Shown here: one piece after another, positions 1 through 11,522 of the stretch
Numbering within the stretch: position 1 is the first letter of the stretch
Layout: each line of letters begins with the position of its first letter
Source: Cryptomeria japonica
Taxonomy: Eukaryota > Streptophyta > Pinopsida > Cupressales > Cupressaceae
Reading direction: 5' to 3'
Assembly (NCBI RefSeq): GCF_030272615.1
Contig: NC_081414.1
Coordinates: forward strand, 825,682,896-825,746,895
DNA: 64,000 bases
Position numbers and translations under genes: made by a program
The notes under the pieces: generated by a model
Databases searched by the model: none
What the model was told of the DNA's origin: nothing
The model's input: only the letters and a program-made list of their open reading frames with translations

Positions 1-1417
1 CCATATGGCAGGTTGAAAGCACCATGTGGCCCATAATCAACGCAAAGTTAGTTCTGATAACTAACTCTTAAAACGGCTGAAGCTTCCAGATATCTTTAGT
101 TCACGTTGAAATAGAGATATGAAGAGTATCGCATTGTTTTTTGAAAGAATGAAAGCATCGAATATACAGATTGCAGCATGTGCACAAAATAGATTTGTTG
201 AATACGCTCTCAGTATGCTCCAAGAAGGTTTCAAGGAAAGCAACTAGCCATCGCAAAACTTTTTCCTACCATCCCAGCCAACCATTACTTCTCTGCTCGA
301 AGCATCAACGAAACTCCATCAAAGTATAACAAAAGAGCATTTTTAATAAGATGATGTGAGTGGAAATGCTCAAAGAGACATGCATGCGAAGGGCATCAAA
401 CCAAAAAGAGTCCTTATCACATGCGTCTCATTATCTGTTGACATACAGCTGGGAAGCTACCGTATCGAATAAGGGTTCTCTTCTACATTGAGCAACCAGC
501 AATGAGAAAATCATGGGTGTCTGGGTTGAATTGGTATGACTGAATCTGCTACCTACCTGGCCGAGACATTTGAGCTTGGGTCCCTAATGAAATTTGAGAA
601 GCACCAAACATGATGCAATCCATGGTTGCAAACATGATGCATAGAAAATGCTTGATAAATGTTTTCCAACAGTCTAAGCATGAGTTTAAGAAGTGAGTCC
701 AGATCTAAGCTTAGTTGAAAAGATACAATTCCTTATTTAGCGCTAGTGGCATAGATAGAGGTTTTGATAGAAGCAGTTTACGGTAGTAGTGGACCCGGAT
801 GTAGAGTCTAGTAGAACCATCAGTAGCAAAGGCAAAGACACTTTCTCAAATAAATGTGGTCAAAACACAGAATGAATTAGTTGAAGAAGTCTTAAGAAAC
901 TTTCAAGTCTATAAACGTACATCCAAACGTAAAGAATGGATATGCATGATTACTTTCTGCATTGGTAGAGTAATGTGTTATAAAAGAGCTTTAAAGACTT
1001 CTTTGTGATTAAAGAGGAACTTATGTAAGTTTCAGTTCAAATCGATATCATTCATGCATTGAAGAATACTGGGTTGGTTTACTTCAAAACCTATGCTCAC
1101 TATCTCAAGGAACTTTAAATATGTTATAATTATTCTTTCCAAATACAGATTGAAGGAGGAGTTGTGTTAGATATCATGAAATATGGAGAATGAGAGATAT
1201 GATTTGTTTAATAAACTATCCCAAAGAAACGTAATGCAATGATTCTAACAGTAGCACGGTGTTGTTTTAAATGATCTTTCAAGCTTTCAACCCTATGGGA
1301 TAAGAGGGAGTCAAGAGATATTTTTAAACATTGTTTACAAATTTCCAATTTGCTGCAATTGGTAATAAAAAGACGCTTTAGAACTTCTTAGTATAAGAAT
1401 TTGCAAAACATATCATC
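1..1417. other. No recognisable gene upstream of the first mobile-domain ORF
   Basis: I read this stretch in both directions and found no conserved domain, RNA gene or clear repeat boundary. It ends at the ATG of the next feature, so its last part may be the leader of that element. A matching 5' LTR would probably lie outside the window. Confidence 0.5.
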
Positions 1418-4400
1418 ATGAAATACAAGGCTCAAGAGTATGAGTATGCCCCGATGATCACCACCATGATTCCAGAGGTTCATGATACCAAGATTGGGCA
1501 CATAAATTTGCAGGAGATCAAAAAGTTCTTCATGGAAGGTGACAGATCAAAATTGTCTTGTAGAGTGGCAGGAAGCGGCTTGATTGAAGCAGCATGTTTT
1601 CCCATATCAATTCAATGTACAGATTTGGTACTAGAATTCTCAAAAAGATATAATCTAGATGCAAGAGAGATAAGAGCCGCAGATGGATCCTTAATGGCCA
1701 AACTTGATGGAATTTCAATAGCTATTATTCTTCGTTTGCCATATAAGGAAAAGTTCACTCACATAGATAAGAAAAAAGCTTATAAATACTTCAGCGATAA
1801 TAGAAGCAAATGCCTCAACAATCTAGCTAAAGAATGGATGGTTGCACCACGAGGAGGACAGTCTTAGCTTCCAAAAACACTCCATCATTCTCTTTTCATC
1901 AAAGAAATTTGCTACTTGATTATCTTACTCCATAGAGTGACAGGAAGTCCTGATTCCACTGAGTTCGAAATGTGGATGTACCTCTTCATAACAGTCATCT
2001 CTGCCGGTAAGCAATTCATTGATTGGGGCCATTTCATCAGCAACTGCATACATGACCAGTTAGTGCACTTCAAAACAAGTCAACGCTTCCATATGACCTC
2101 TTACTTGATATATGCTATTGCTAATTTGAGGTCATGGCCAGGGTTAAGTACTAATGGTGTCCTGAATCAAGAAACTCAAGTTTACCATTATTACAAGCAA
2201 TTGCAACTTGAGGAAAGCTTTGTGTATTTCAAGCAGGTGAATGATGCTTTCACAATGTGGGCAGTAAGGTTATTACAAGGAGACATTGCCACCAGAATAT
2301 CAAAGGAAGCCGCTAAATTGATAAAGAAATATGGAAGTTTCTTCATCCAGTTTCCAAAATTTACCTATCTTCGAGTAGGAGGATTTGAAGGTTATCCACA
2401 CAAGCTACCCAGATATGTTGATGATAAGCTCATTTTAGTTGAGCTTTGTTGGCAATTGGTTTCAGTTCAAAAGAAATGTAGAGATAGAAAGAATAAAGGG
2501 GTAGCCTTTCCCATTTGTCTTGGGCACTATAGATGTGAGTCAAGTTCAAAAGCAGATGAGACAGAAAAAGCTTTATCCAAGGTCAACTTGTATCCATATC
2601 AGATGAGATTTCCTTTTGATAGTAAGGATTATGTCAAGAACAGCTTAAAGTTAGGTCCTGGCTATTTTCATTTTCCTAATCTTGAAGACTTTTGGGAGGA
2701 TTGTGAAGATGAGTTCGAGGTTAGAAAAAGAGATTGGACAAGGTTGAATTTGAAGCAAATGAGTGATTTCAAGATGGATTGGACCATAGAAGGCATTGAA
2801 GATGATGGATCTGATTTGATTGATCCTATCTATTTTGAGCAAGTCCAGTCCCAGCCACTTCCCAATTTGAATTGGGCAGATCCAGAAATGAGAGATGTCA
2901 GAGAAAGAACAAGTTTTGTAATCAAGAATTCTGAAGCCTGGATTAAGAAGAAGATTACTCAAATGACTGCTACCAGACCAACAAAGGAAACTCCAAGAAG
3001 GAAAGGAAGTCAGCTTGAGAGCTCTACATCACTGCATTCTTCCCATACTCCAGCTAGGGATACTCCTTCTTACTAGAATACTCAAGGAAGTGATGGAGAT
3101 GAAGACCCTCCAAGGAGGAACAATCTTCAGAACACATGTGGTGATGAACCCCGACAAAAGAGGAAGAAATCCAGAGCAAAAGACATAGAAGAAAATTCTA
3201 TTGCAAGTCAAGTAAAGGATCAAGTTCCAGTGGAAATTCTGGATGACACAAGATTTCATGATGGAATGCATTCCATATCTCCCTCAGTTCCTATTGAATC
3301 CCTATGACAAGAAGCACAACAAAATACTTTAGTCATGGATTCATCATTTCCAAGCAAGCCAAGCGATCAATTTGAAGAAATCAGAGAGGTGACAACAACA
3401 ATGGTAGCAAGACAAGAAATCATCCAAGAGTCTACAGAAAATTCTTCTTTCCCATGGTTAGAACAAAGTTTATTGAAGAAGAGGAAGGTAGAAAAGCTAG
3501 TGGTACCTGAATTTAGTAGCATATCTGATCTCTTTGGAAGAGCTGAAAAACTGAAGAAACTCAAAGTATCATCAAGAATAAAGACTGATCCAAATTCAAA
3601 GAATATGTGCTTAGAGATTGCTCAACCCATATCTGAGAAAGATACAAATGAGGCCACCTCTGCGGACTTTGTTGTGACAAAGATTGATATGGGACCTTCT
3701 TCTCATGAGTCTGATATTCAGAAATTTAATGTGATGGTAGCCAGAATGGTGGAGAGAAGTGAAAAGGATAAGAAATCCAAGGATCAATTGAAACAACAAG
3801 TGCACACTTTGTCTTCTTACTTGAAATCCGTAGTTGATACCTCCACTATGCCACTAAGTGTAGATCGCCAGCCAATTATATTGACACCAGAAGGAGAAAT
3901 TGAAAGGAATGTTATGGATAATCTTCAAAAGTACCAAGCCTATGGAAAGGTAATTGAAGGTTGGGTAGAAAAGGTCAAAACTCTTGCATGTGATTTCCTA
4001 GTCCAAGCAAAATCTATCCATGATGAGGCCTTAATAAAGAAAAAAACTATTGAGAAAGACTTGAAGAATGTCAAGAAAGAGGAAATAGCTTGGAAGGAAA
4101 TTGTGAATGATTTCAAACAAATGATAGAAATTGGAATGGACACCCTTGCAACTGAGAAAATCCTGCCTAATAATGAAAAAGATTATCTAGAAATATGGAT
4201 AGAAAGTATTAACTGGAAACTAGTGATCATAGATCAAGTTTCATCAGAGTTAGAAAAGCTCATGCTTTCATGAGATCAAGTGTGTACCAAACTCCAAGGA
4301 CAACTCACTGCTCTTTTCCCAAATGTGACATTGATGGAAGATTTGCAGGTGTTACAGAATAGCTTCTAGAACATGGTAGATCAGCAACCTTTTAATAGGA

Positions 4401-4681
4401 CAAACTTCAATGAAAATACCATGGAAAAATTGATTGATATTTACTCTTCCTTGAGAATCTCTATGTCTCAGATACTCAGCATGGTGACAGAACTAAGTGG
4501 CATTCATAGAAACTTGAAGACATGGAAAATGAGGATAGCCAACATCCTAATTCCCAAAGGAAAATCTGTCACTTCAGCCATCAGACTTTTCAAAATCTTG
4601 AGAGACAAAGGACCTGGACAACATAATGTGCCTACAGAAGCGACAACCTCATCGACAACACAAGGAGTTAGCTTAGAATAA
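1418..4681 (+). pseudogene. Retroelement-borne plant mobile-domain-like protein with coiled-coil tail, broken by 5 stops
   Basis: One reading frame of 1,088 codons runs from the ATG at 1418 to the TAA at 4679, with no frameshift but five internal stops: TAG 1865, TAG 3074, TGA 3305, TGA 4271, TAG 4367. The N-terminal 550 or so residues resemble the putative plant transposon protein/plant mobile-domain group: a segment around 1970-2110 rich in aromatic and hydrophobic residues, then a block rich in Tyr, Trp and Phe. Residues about 555-630 are charged, with a Lys/Arg cluster (near 3150-3180). The last 350 residues are predicted coiled coil (Lys/Glu heptad-like runs near 3720-4270). No protease, RT or integrase motif is seen. 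The order matches the ORF at 45588-48788, so I read it as the cargo ORF of a non-autonomous LTR element. The exact family is inferred from resemblance. Confidence 0.6.
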
Positions 4682-4689
4682 GTGCAGAG

Positions 4690-5460
4690 TTGCATTTTGT
4701 ATAGTCTTCATTTTTATTGTGTTACTCGCATCATGTTTTTGTCTTTCTTTGTAAATAACTCTCATGATCGAGTTTCCTTTTCTCTCATCTCTATTTCTGT
4801 ATTGTAATAAAGGATAATCTTGGCTCTTTTCATATGAGGTAGTTATCCTAAGTTCTCATTTTGGGTAGTTATTCTAAATAGTTATTTCTCCCAAAGTTGA
4901 GGAAGTTATTTCAAGTAGTTGAGGAAGTTATAAAGTAGTTATAAAGGTGGTTAGGGTAGTTACCTCAGGTGGTTACCACTTTACCTATATATACCTCATT
5001 ATTATTCAATATGGGGGATTCCACTTTTTCACAAGCTTTGTATAAGAGACTTGGATAGTGTTATTCAAGCAATTAAGCAATAGAGATCAATTTGGATGTG
5101 TGTTCAACTTATTCTCATGGGTTATTATCAATGTTCTTATGTTTAATTGATGATTACCTAATGCTTTCCCTTTAACATTGAATGTGAAGAAGTTTATTTC
5201 AAGTTGTGGTATCTCAAACTTGATTATATGGAATTTATTTTAAACTAGATTCATACCTTGTATGGCGTTCAATCTTTCTTTCTTGTTCGTTCTTTAAATT
5301 TTTGAAAAATCCAAATACCCCCATTATACGAGGGAGCTGTCCCTCTCAAACGCAGAGAAGAATTACCATTTCTTTGTGATTCTTCAACTGTTGTGAACGC
5401 TTTGTTGCTAATTATAGGGCAAAATAGAGTTTTTCAAGAAAGTTTCTTAAAGCAACAAAT
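4690..5460 (+). repeat. LTR-like non-coding tract after the mobile-domain ORF
   Basis: This non-coding tract follows the ORF stop directly. It contains a TATA-like box (CTATATATACC, 4985-4995) and several short GTAGTTAT-type direct repeats at 4840-4970. That composition resembles the promoter region of a plant LTR. No second copy is present in the window and no target duplication was found, so the LTR label is tentative. Confidence 0.3.
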
Positions 5461-5475
5461 CCGTTTACCAACAAG

Positions 5476-5660
5476 AAGAAAAATAAAATAAAAAAGTGAA
5501 AAAGTAGAAAAATAAAAAGAAGTGAAAAAGCAGAAAAAAAGAAGTGAAAAAGCAGAAAAATTAAAAAAAAGTGAAAAAGCAGAAAAATAAAAAAAAATGA
5601 AAAATCAGAAAAAAAGAAGAAGTGAGAAGCAGAAAATCCAAAATAAAAATAAAAATCAAA
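5476..5660 (+). repeat. A-rich purine minisatellite, unit about GTGAAAAAGCAGAAAAA
   Basis: Imperfect tandem copies of a 15-25 base purine unit (GTGAAAAAGCAGAAAA with variable A runs) fill this stretch. There are about eight copies, almost without pyrimidines on the plus strand. Nothing suggests coding. Confidence 0.8.
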
Positions 5661-6331
5661 TATGAGAAAAAGTGCAATAAAAACAGATGGTGAAAATCTA
5701 GCAAACAGGCACTATCTGTCCGCTAGCTCTTCCATCTATTAGTTCATGCATCTTTTCGCTTGCATTCATTATCCATCATGAAGCCTTTGTACATACACAA
5801 ACATCCCAACTAATCTCTCGCCATGGTTTGGATCATTGAGTATATCATAATGACTTTGTTTCTAGGCTTGGGGCAAAATCCGACATTGAGCTGGGGGCAA
5901 ATTTCTTGATCATTTTGAGCTTAATCAAATAGGTAGAACAACAGTTCGACAACTTTTAGAAAACTAAGACACATCCAATGTTGAACACGAGATCAAATTA
6001 TCAACCATCAAACTATCACAAAGTCAGTATAAGCACATTCACACACCTTTTCAATGGATGATATCTTTTGGATAATGATTTTAACATGATGGTTCAATTT
6101 TTTTATTTTTTAAATCTTGATTTTCGCTATCATGATTTCTGAGTGACTTCAGGATGTCTTTGACTAGAGGAACACAGAAGGAACATGATATTTTTTTTGT
6201 CTGCTGTTCGTAAATTAATCATTAATATGTGCAAATTTGTCTCAGGACATGATCATCAGAGTATCTTTGAAGACATTTTCGATTTGTGTATTAAAATGGT
6301 TAATACTGCCTGTTTTACGCAAGCAACACTT
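5661..6331 (+). other. Non-coding tract with G-run motifs, probable retroelement 3' region
   Basis: No gene is visible. Two motifs near 5868-5902 (GCTTGGGGCAAAA and GCTGGGGGCAAA) resemble the polypurine-type G-runs seen before the LTRs elsewhere in this window. That suggests retroelement 3' non-coding DNA, possibly of the older Ty3 element whose LTR starts at 8867. Confidence 0.35.
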
Positions 6332-8045
6332 AGGTCATCATGGTTCAATTATACCTCGATGCTTGTGCTAACTTGCTGATGGGATGGTGTTAGAGATAGA
6401 CTAGCCTAGTCTATGCTCTTGGATCCTTTCCTTGGATCACCTAGTGTTCTCTACACACCCTAGGATCTCTAGGACTTCCTTTGCTTGAGGAATCCCCTGA
6501 CCTTGCTCAATTCCACCCACCAATGAGTTGCAATGCGTCTTCTAAGGTCTCACCATCTCATGAGACTCAAAACCCCTTACTATGGCTAGTAAGGGCTAGG
6601 CTTGTTTTACACCTTCCAAGGTCTTAGCAAGGTTAGGACAAGTCATAAACCATGTTTTTCATCCATCCATGTGCCCCCAATAATTTACAACCTTCATCCC
6701 TCCTACCGATCTCACTATTTTGTGTTTTGCCTACAAAATAGGGCTACAAGGATTAGGACCAATTAGGCCTCCTACTCGGACTTTTAGGGCTCCCTCTCAC
6801 AAATGATGCACAAACTACCCAAACTCCCAAAATGGACTGCCATTCATTTGTCAAGGGCTCAAGTATTTCTTTGGTTTTGGGCCTCCAAGTGGCCGTACAG
6901 TGCCTAGGGTGAATTTTGGGGTTTTTAAGGGTTTTGTGAGGGTTTTTCTGGTTTGTCTGGGTCACTGTGGATTTTTTGTGTTTTAGCCACCTTGTCTAGA
7001 TTGGTGGAGGCTCCTCCTTCACACTAGTGGTGCTTCACACACTCCTCTACACCTCCTCCAAAGGGTGCACTCTCCTCTGACCAACCTTGCTCTTCAAGAC
7101 CTCTACAACAACAACCATTTCTAACCGGGCACTGTCCAGTCTCGCCTAGGAATGGGTCTTTGTACGGACTCTTTTCATTTTCAAGGGCCTTGTTTGCATT
7201 GAAATATAGTACAAGGTCCCTACTCTCATTCCCCATAGTTTCATGGTGATTCCACAATGGGGAATGGAGTTATGCATCCATTTATACAAACCAGTCCAAA
7301 ACTGGACCGTGAGAAGGCAATTTACAAACTATTTACAAACACACACTACCGGCAAATAAAACCTAATCTAATTGCTCACAATGAAAGTATTTACACCATA
7401 TAAGACACTCCATACATTTTTACATGCAAATCAGTCCATTAACCTGCTCGGTAGCTTCATTCAAACTGACTGGTAACCAACAAACAGTCACAGTCAAGAT
7501 TTTCTTCCTTGGGTCGTACAATGTCTAACATCCAACCCATTAACTTAGGGTTTGGAAGTACTTATACTACCCTCTCCTCAGTCTGTGTGCCCTTATTAGG
7601 GTTTTCCATGCCAAACTAATAATTTTGGCCTCTTGGTGGAAAAGTTGCTTGACAACTTTTAAAAGTTGTCATGCAACTTTTGAGCAACTTTCCCAATGTT
7701 GCTTTTCTTGACTCCTAGACCTACATTGGGCCAACCTAAGGACTCCACCATGCTATGAGGGACCCCTAAACACCTCAAATGCACACATACCCCCTATTTC
7801 CAAGCAAATCTCAATTTTAGACTCATGACCCTAAGACCTCAACTAGGACCCTAACTAGGACCAATGAGCACATGGCTCTTTATTTTATATACAATGGCTT
7901 CAAAAGAAGCATCACACCAACAAAACAAAGAAAGAGAAAGAGCTTGAAAGGGTGCTCCTGCACCACTTGCCATATCAAAATCCAGGAAAGAAGTGCTCAG
8001 GTCATCATGGTTTAATTATACCATCGATGTTTGCACTCACTTCCC
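6332..8045. repeat. 1.6-kb unidentified block flanked by diverged direct repeats of about 45 bp
   Basis: The sequence around 6332-6378 (AGGTCATCATGGTTCAATTA and onward) recurs at 8001-8045 with a few changes. The block between has a more balanced base composition than its surroundings. It begins near 6390 with TGTTAGAGATAG and contains an ACCAACA near 7922, as an LTR might, but no matching 5-bp target duplication was found. Two short minus-strand ORFs inside (6753-6965, 7024-7257) match nothing I know. Confidence 0.4.
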
Positions 8046-8852
8046 ATATTTCAAAAGCTCAATGATGACAAAAATGCAATAATCCAGTGACTGGTCCGAT
8101 TGTAGCTTTTCATTTCATTTGCATTGGCATTTGCATTTAGGTTGCATTTCATTCTTGCATGGGATCATGCATGTTCCTTTTATCCAAGGTTAAATCTATC
8201 ACAAGAATCACCAGGGTATCATCACAAGTGTATACACAATCAGACTAATGATTCATATTTCTCCGGATATCGTCAACCCAACGAAAATCTTATGCTATCC
8301 TTCTCAACAAAACCAACATCAACATATCTGAATCTTCCTGCAACTTGATATCAACAAACTGTCAATTCTTTATCTAATCAATCTTATCAATTCTATCAAT
8401 CAAACCTAATCGATTCTATCATGTCTTATACAAGATGTATCTTTCCTAAAACCAAACATTTTGATCATGTCTTATACAGGATATATCTTTCCTAAAACCA
8501 GACGCTTCGATCATCTTTTTCTTATACAAGAGGTATCATTTCTGAAACCAGACTGAATCTCAATCTTATCAATCTAACCAATCAAGCTTTATCAATAATC
8601 AAGAACCACATCACCATGATTGTAGAACTTGCACTTTCATCAACCATAGTTGCAGGACTCATTCAATAATCTATCGGGAAATCAATTTCGCAAAGATCTA
8701 AAAACTCCAAAGATTAATTATCTCAATTGATCTCCCAAGGGGGCATCATCATATCATAATTTATCAATCAAGAGCTAGGGCATCCTATCGAACCAATATC
8801 ATCATCAAAATGAGATTATTCTTTGAATCAACGCATCATCATGCCTTGCTTC
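8046..8852 (+). other. 3' untranslated region of an old Ty3 element
   Basis: This non-coding tract ends at a polypurine tract followed by an LTR start. It includes three copies (8422-8457, 8469-8503, 8521-8554) of a motif of about 35 bp containing CTTATACAAG and AAACCAGAC. The reverse complement of this motif (GTCTGGTTTC...TGTATAAGAC) occurs at 14128-14205 in the 3' region of the younger, opposite-strand Ty3 element. The two elements therefore share this 3' module in the same element-relative orientation. Confidence 0.55.
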
Positions 8853-8866
8853 AAAGAGGGGCAAAA
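8853..8866 (+). promoter_or_regulatory. Polypurine tract of the old Ty3 element
   Basis: AAAGAGGGGCAAAA lies directly before a TGTATACACC LTR start. It is identical to the tract of the younger element at 10715-10728 read on the minus strand. It would prime plus-strand DNA synthesis. Confidence 0.75.
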
Positions 8867-9178
8867 TGTATACACCTAAAAATGGTCTGAAGATAATTAA
8901 TTGAATAAGCAATTATTTAATTAATCCCCCTCCCCAATTTAATTGAATTCATCAACAATTTGATTAAATTCTCCCTTTTCATCTACTTATTAATAAATCA
9001 AAGGATTTATTTTATAGGTTCATTTCAATAGTCCCCTTTGATTAATTAATTCAAATTAATTAATCCTTCCCCATTTAAAATCATTTCTTCTAATCCCTAA
9101 TTAATTAAAACAAATCAATTTATGAGTTGTTGAGAATTAATTAATCTTTTCTTATTATTTGAATTTTTAAATTCAAAT
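8867..9178 (+). repeat. Old Ty3 3' LTR, left fragment
   Basis: The LTR starts TGTATACACCTAAAAATGG, similar to the start of the younger element's LTR on its own strand (TGTAGACGTCTAAAAATAG). It is interrupted after 9178 by the 17.8-kb insertion and resumes after the second CAAAT target copy at 26984. The continuation carries a TATA box. The visible interior belongs to the plus strand and lies to the left. Confidence 0.65.
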
Positions 9179-10714
9179 TGTAGATAGGAATCTAGAAATC
9201 ATCAAAGCAATGTAAACAATAGCCTAGTTCAATCACAAAAACTCAATTGCAATGATCAATCCTAAACACACTCAATAAAGACATGAAAACAAGACATTCA
9301 AGATTGAAAACTAAGCAAACCAAATGCAGACTTGAATGTCTCCTTCAAGTGGCTCCATTGTCCTTCTTTCTTCTTCAAATAGATTTGTTTGTGGATCTCA
9401 CCTACTAGTGCATAAGCATGATGTCAAAGCAAGTAGACAAGATTGTAGCGCAAGAATATTCGAAGCGTGATTGAATTGACCAGGTAGGGATCTTGATTGA
9501 AGAAAATCATCCAATTTATAGACAAATTGGAGAAAAGATCAAATTAGCATGAAGAGATTCGAATGGAAATTGCAAATCAAGAATGTCAATTATGAAAAAT
9601 TATGACAAATTTGCACTTTCTATGCAAGATTAATTGATTGATAATTATGACAAATTTCTATGTCAAAATTGATTGATTGTCAATTATGACAAATTATGAC
9701 AACTTGAAATGTCATTCCCATGAAATTAGGAGAAAATTGAAAATTAGATGAATTAGAAATTAGGAAATTAGGAATTAGAAATTGATGAAAAATTAGGAAA
9801 TTAGGAATTAGGAGAAATTAGGTAAATCAATTAATAATTTGTCATTTATTAATTAATTCACAAAAAGAGGAATAATTAGTTAGCCAATTAAATAAACATT
9901 TAATTGTGACACGAAGACTTAGGATAAATAAATAATTTATTAATCCTAGAGGGGGAAATGACAAACAGGGTTAAATGAATAAAATCATGAAACCCTAAAA
10001 GATGAATTAGAAATGCAAGGATGACAATTAGGTCCTGACAAAAGATAATTGACGTCGATTTGATTTGATCATGATTATGACTTGATAAATGACCAATGCT
10101 GATAAGTGATTTGATTGATAAATGCGCCAATTGACGAGGAACAATGACTAATTGATCCAAATTGACATAATTGAGAAAGATGACGATCGATGACAAATCG
10201 ATCGCAAAATGACAAAATTGACAAGAAGACAAGGATCGATGAAAAAATAGATTGCAAAACGACAAGATTGAAAATGACCACGATCGATGACAAATCGATC
10301 ACAAAGCGACAAGATTGAAAATGTCAATGATTGATGATAAACCGATCGCAAAATGATAAGATTGATAAGAGGACAATGATCGATGACAAAATCGATTGCA
10401 AAATGACAAGATTGAAAAGAGGACAAAACCTTAATTAGGATTGACGATGTCCAAAATGATGACAAACGAGCACGCACATTGATGCAACAGGATAAGATTG
10501 ATCAAAATCATGACTGAAGATTGTTGTCGACAAGACCAAATTCAAAGACGAGATGAATGAAGAATGCAGAAGAATGACTCGATGCTCGCCAATGATAAAG
10601 ACCAAGTGCGAATCATAGGAGAAATGTTAATGCGATGCAAAAACCCTAAAATAAGGCAATGCGCAAATGTTAAAGTATGACTCCACAAGCGTTGACCATT
10701 TTTAGATGTCTACA
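9179..10714 (-). repeat. 3' LTR of the 17.8-kb Ty3 element
   Basis: It aligns base for base with 25432-26978 apart from scattered substitutions and small indels. It contains short direct repeats of the GACAAATCGATCGCAAAATG type (about 10190-10420). Short ORFs within it are fortuitous and recur in the other LTR. Confidence 0.95.
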
Positions 10715-10728
10715 TTTTGCCCCTCTTT
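10715..10728 (-). promoter_or_regulatory. Polypurine tract of the 17.8-kb Ty3 element
   Basis: Read on the minus strand this is AAAGAGGGGCAAAA, immediately before the TGTAGAC start of the 3' LTR. It is the expected plus-strand primer for reverse transcription. Confidence 0.85.
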
Positions 10729-11255
10729 GAGACAATGTGATTTTAAGTGTTGTTTCAAAGAACAATAATGAAAATGCCCCAGACAATAACAATGACATAT
10801 GCATGCCCCCTCAAGGAATTGGCCGGAAACATCCAGAAAAGAGGCCAATTGATCGATAAGAATCATAGAACATGATAGGAGCAAACAGACTGACAATCGA
10901 AGATCGGATGCATGAAGGACAAGCAATTGAAAGTGCAAAAGACCATGACCAACATGAGATGGAGAGAGTGCACGTCCATCTATGCACTGACAAAGATCTA
11001 TAAATGAGACAAAGAGAGTGAAAATTGCTCATTTGCACTAGCCAAAGAGGAGGATTTGTTCCTCTGGAAAAGGACACTTGCAGAGAGATAGTGAACATTC
11101 CAATGGTAGATCACCTCGAAGAATGTGTACACACGTACAGACGACCAGATGACGCAGGAGCAGCGGTATGTATCTCAAAAACCCATATTTTCAATTTTAT
11201 GAATTTGACTAGCTTGCGGGACATTGCGGGGCCCACAGGGAATGCAAAAACTGAC

Positions 11256-11315
11256 TTCTGTGCTTGTGTAGGGCAAATTCTGCGCTTGTGTAGGGTCTTC
11301 TATGCTTGTGTAGGG
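11256..11315 (+). repeat. Three tandem 18-bp motifs in the leader of the antisense ORF
   Basis: Copies at 11256-11273, 11278-11295 and 11298-11315 follow TTCTGCGCTTGTGTAGGG with one or two changes. Related inverted pieces (CACAGGCGCA) follow at 11319-11348. The same motif precedes gag on the other strand (25198-25320). Confidence 0.8.
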
Positions 11316-11522
11316 GACACAGGCGCATGACTGATCACACAGGCACAGTTGTGCATTGTGAACCCTAATTTAGTCAAAAATGGCATACAAATGAGCCGAA
11401 AAAGGGGGGATAAGGGTAGGATAGGTCAAAAGAGATTAGAAACACCCTGATGTGTGGATGAAATGAGGAAATGCAACCCATAGGAGCAAACCCTAAAACT
11501 AACAAAATATGCCCCAATTGTA

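Noticed and set aside
6753-7257. Two short minus-strand ORFs as a possible gene
   Set aside because: No known motif, no continuity between them, and the block is probably repetitive.
9900-10477. Overlapping minus-strand ORFs rich in Ile, Ser and Leu
   Set aside because: They lie within an LTR, recur in the other LTR (26164-26741) and come from GACAAATCGAT-type repeats.
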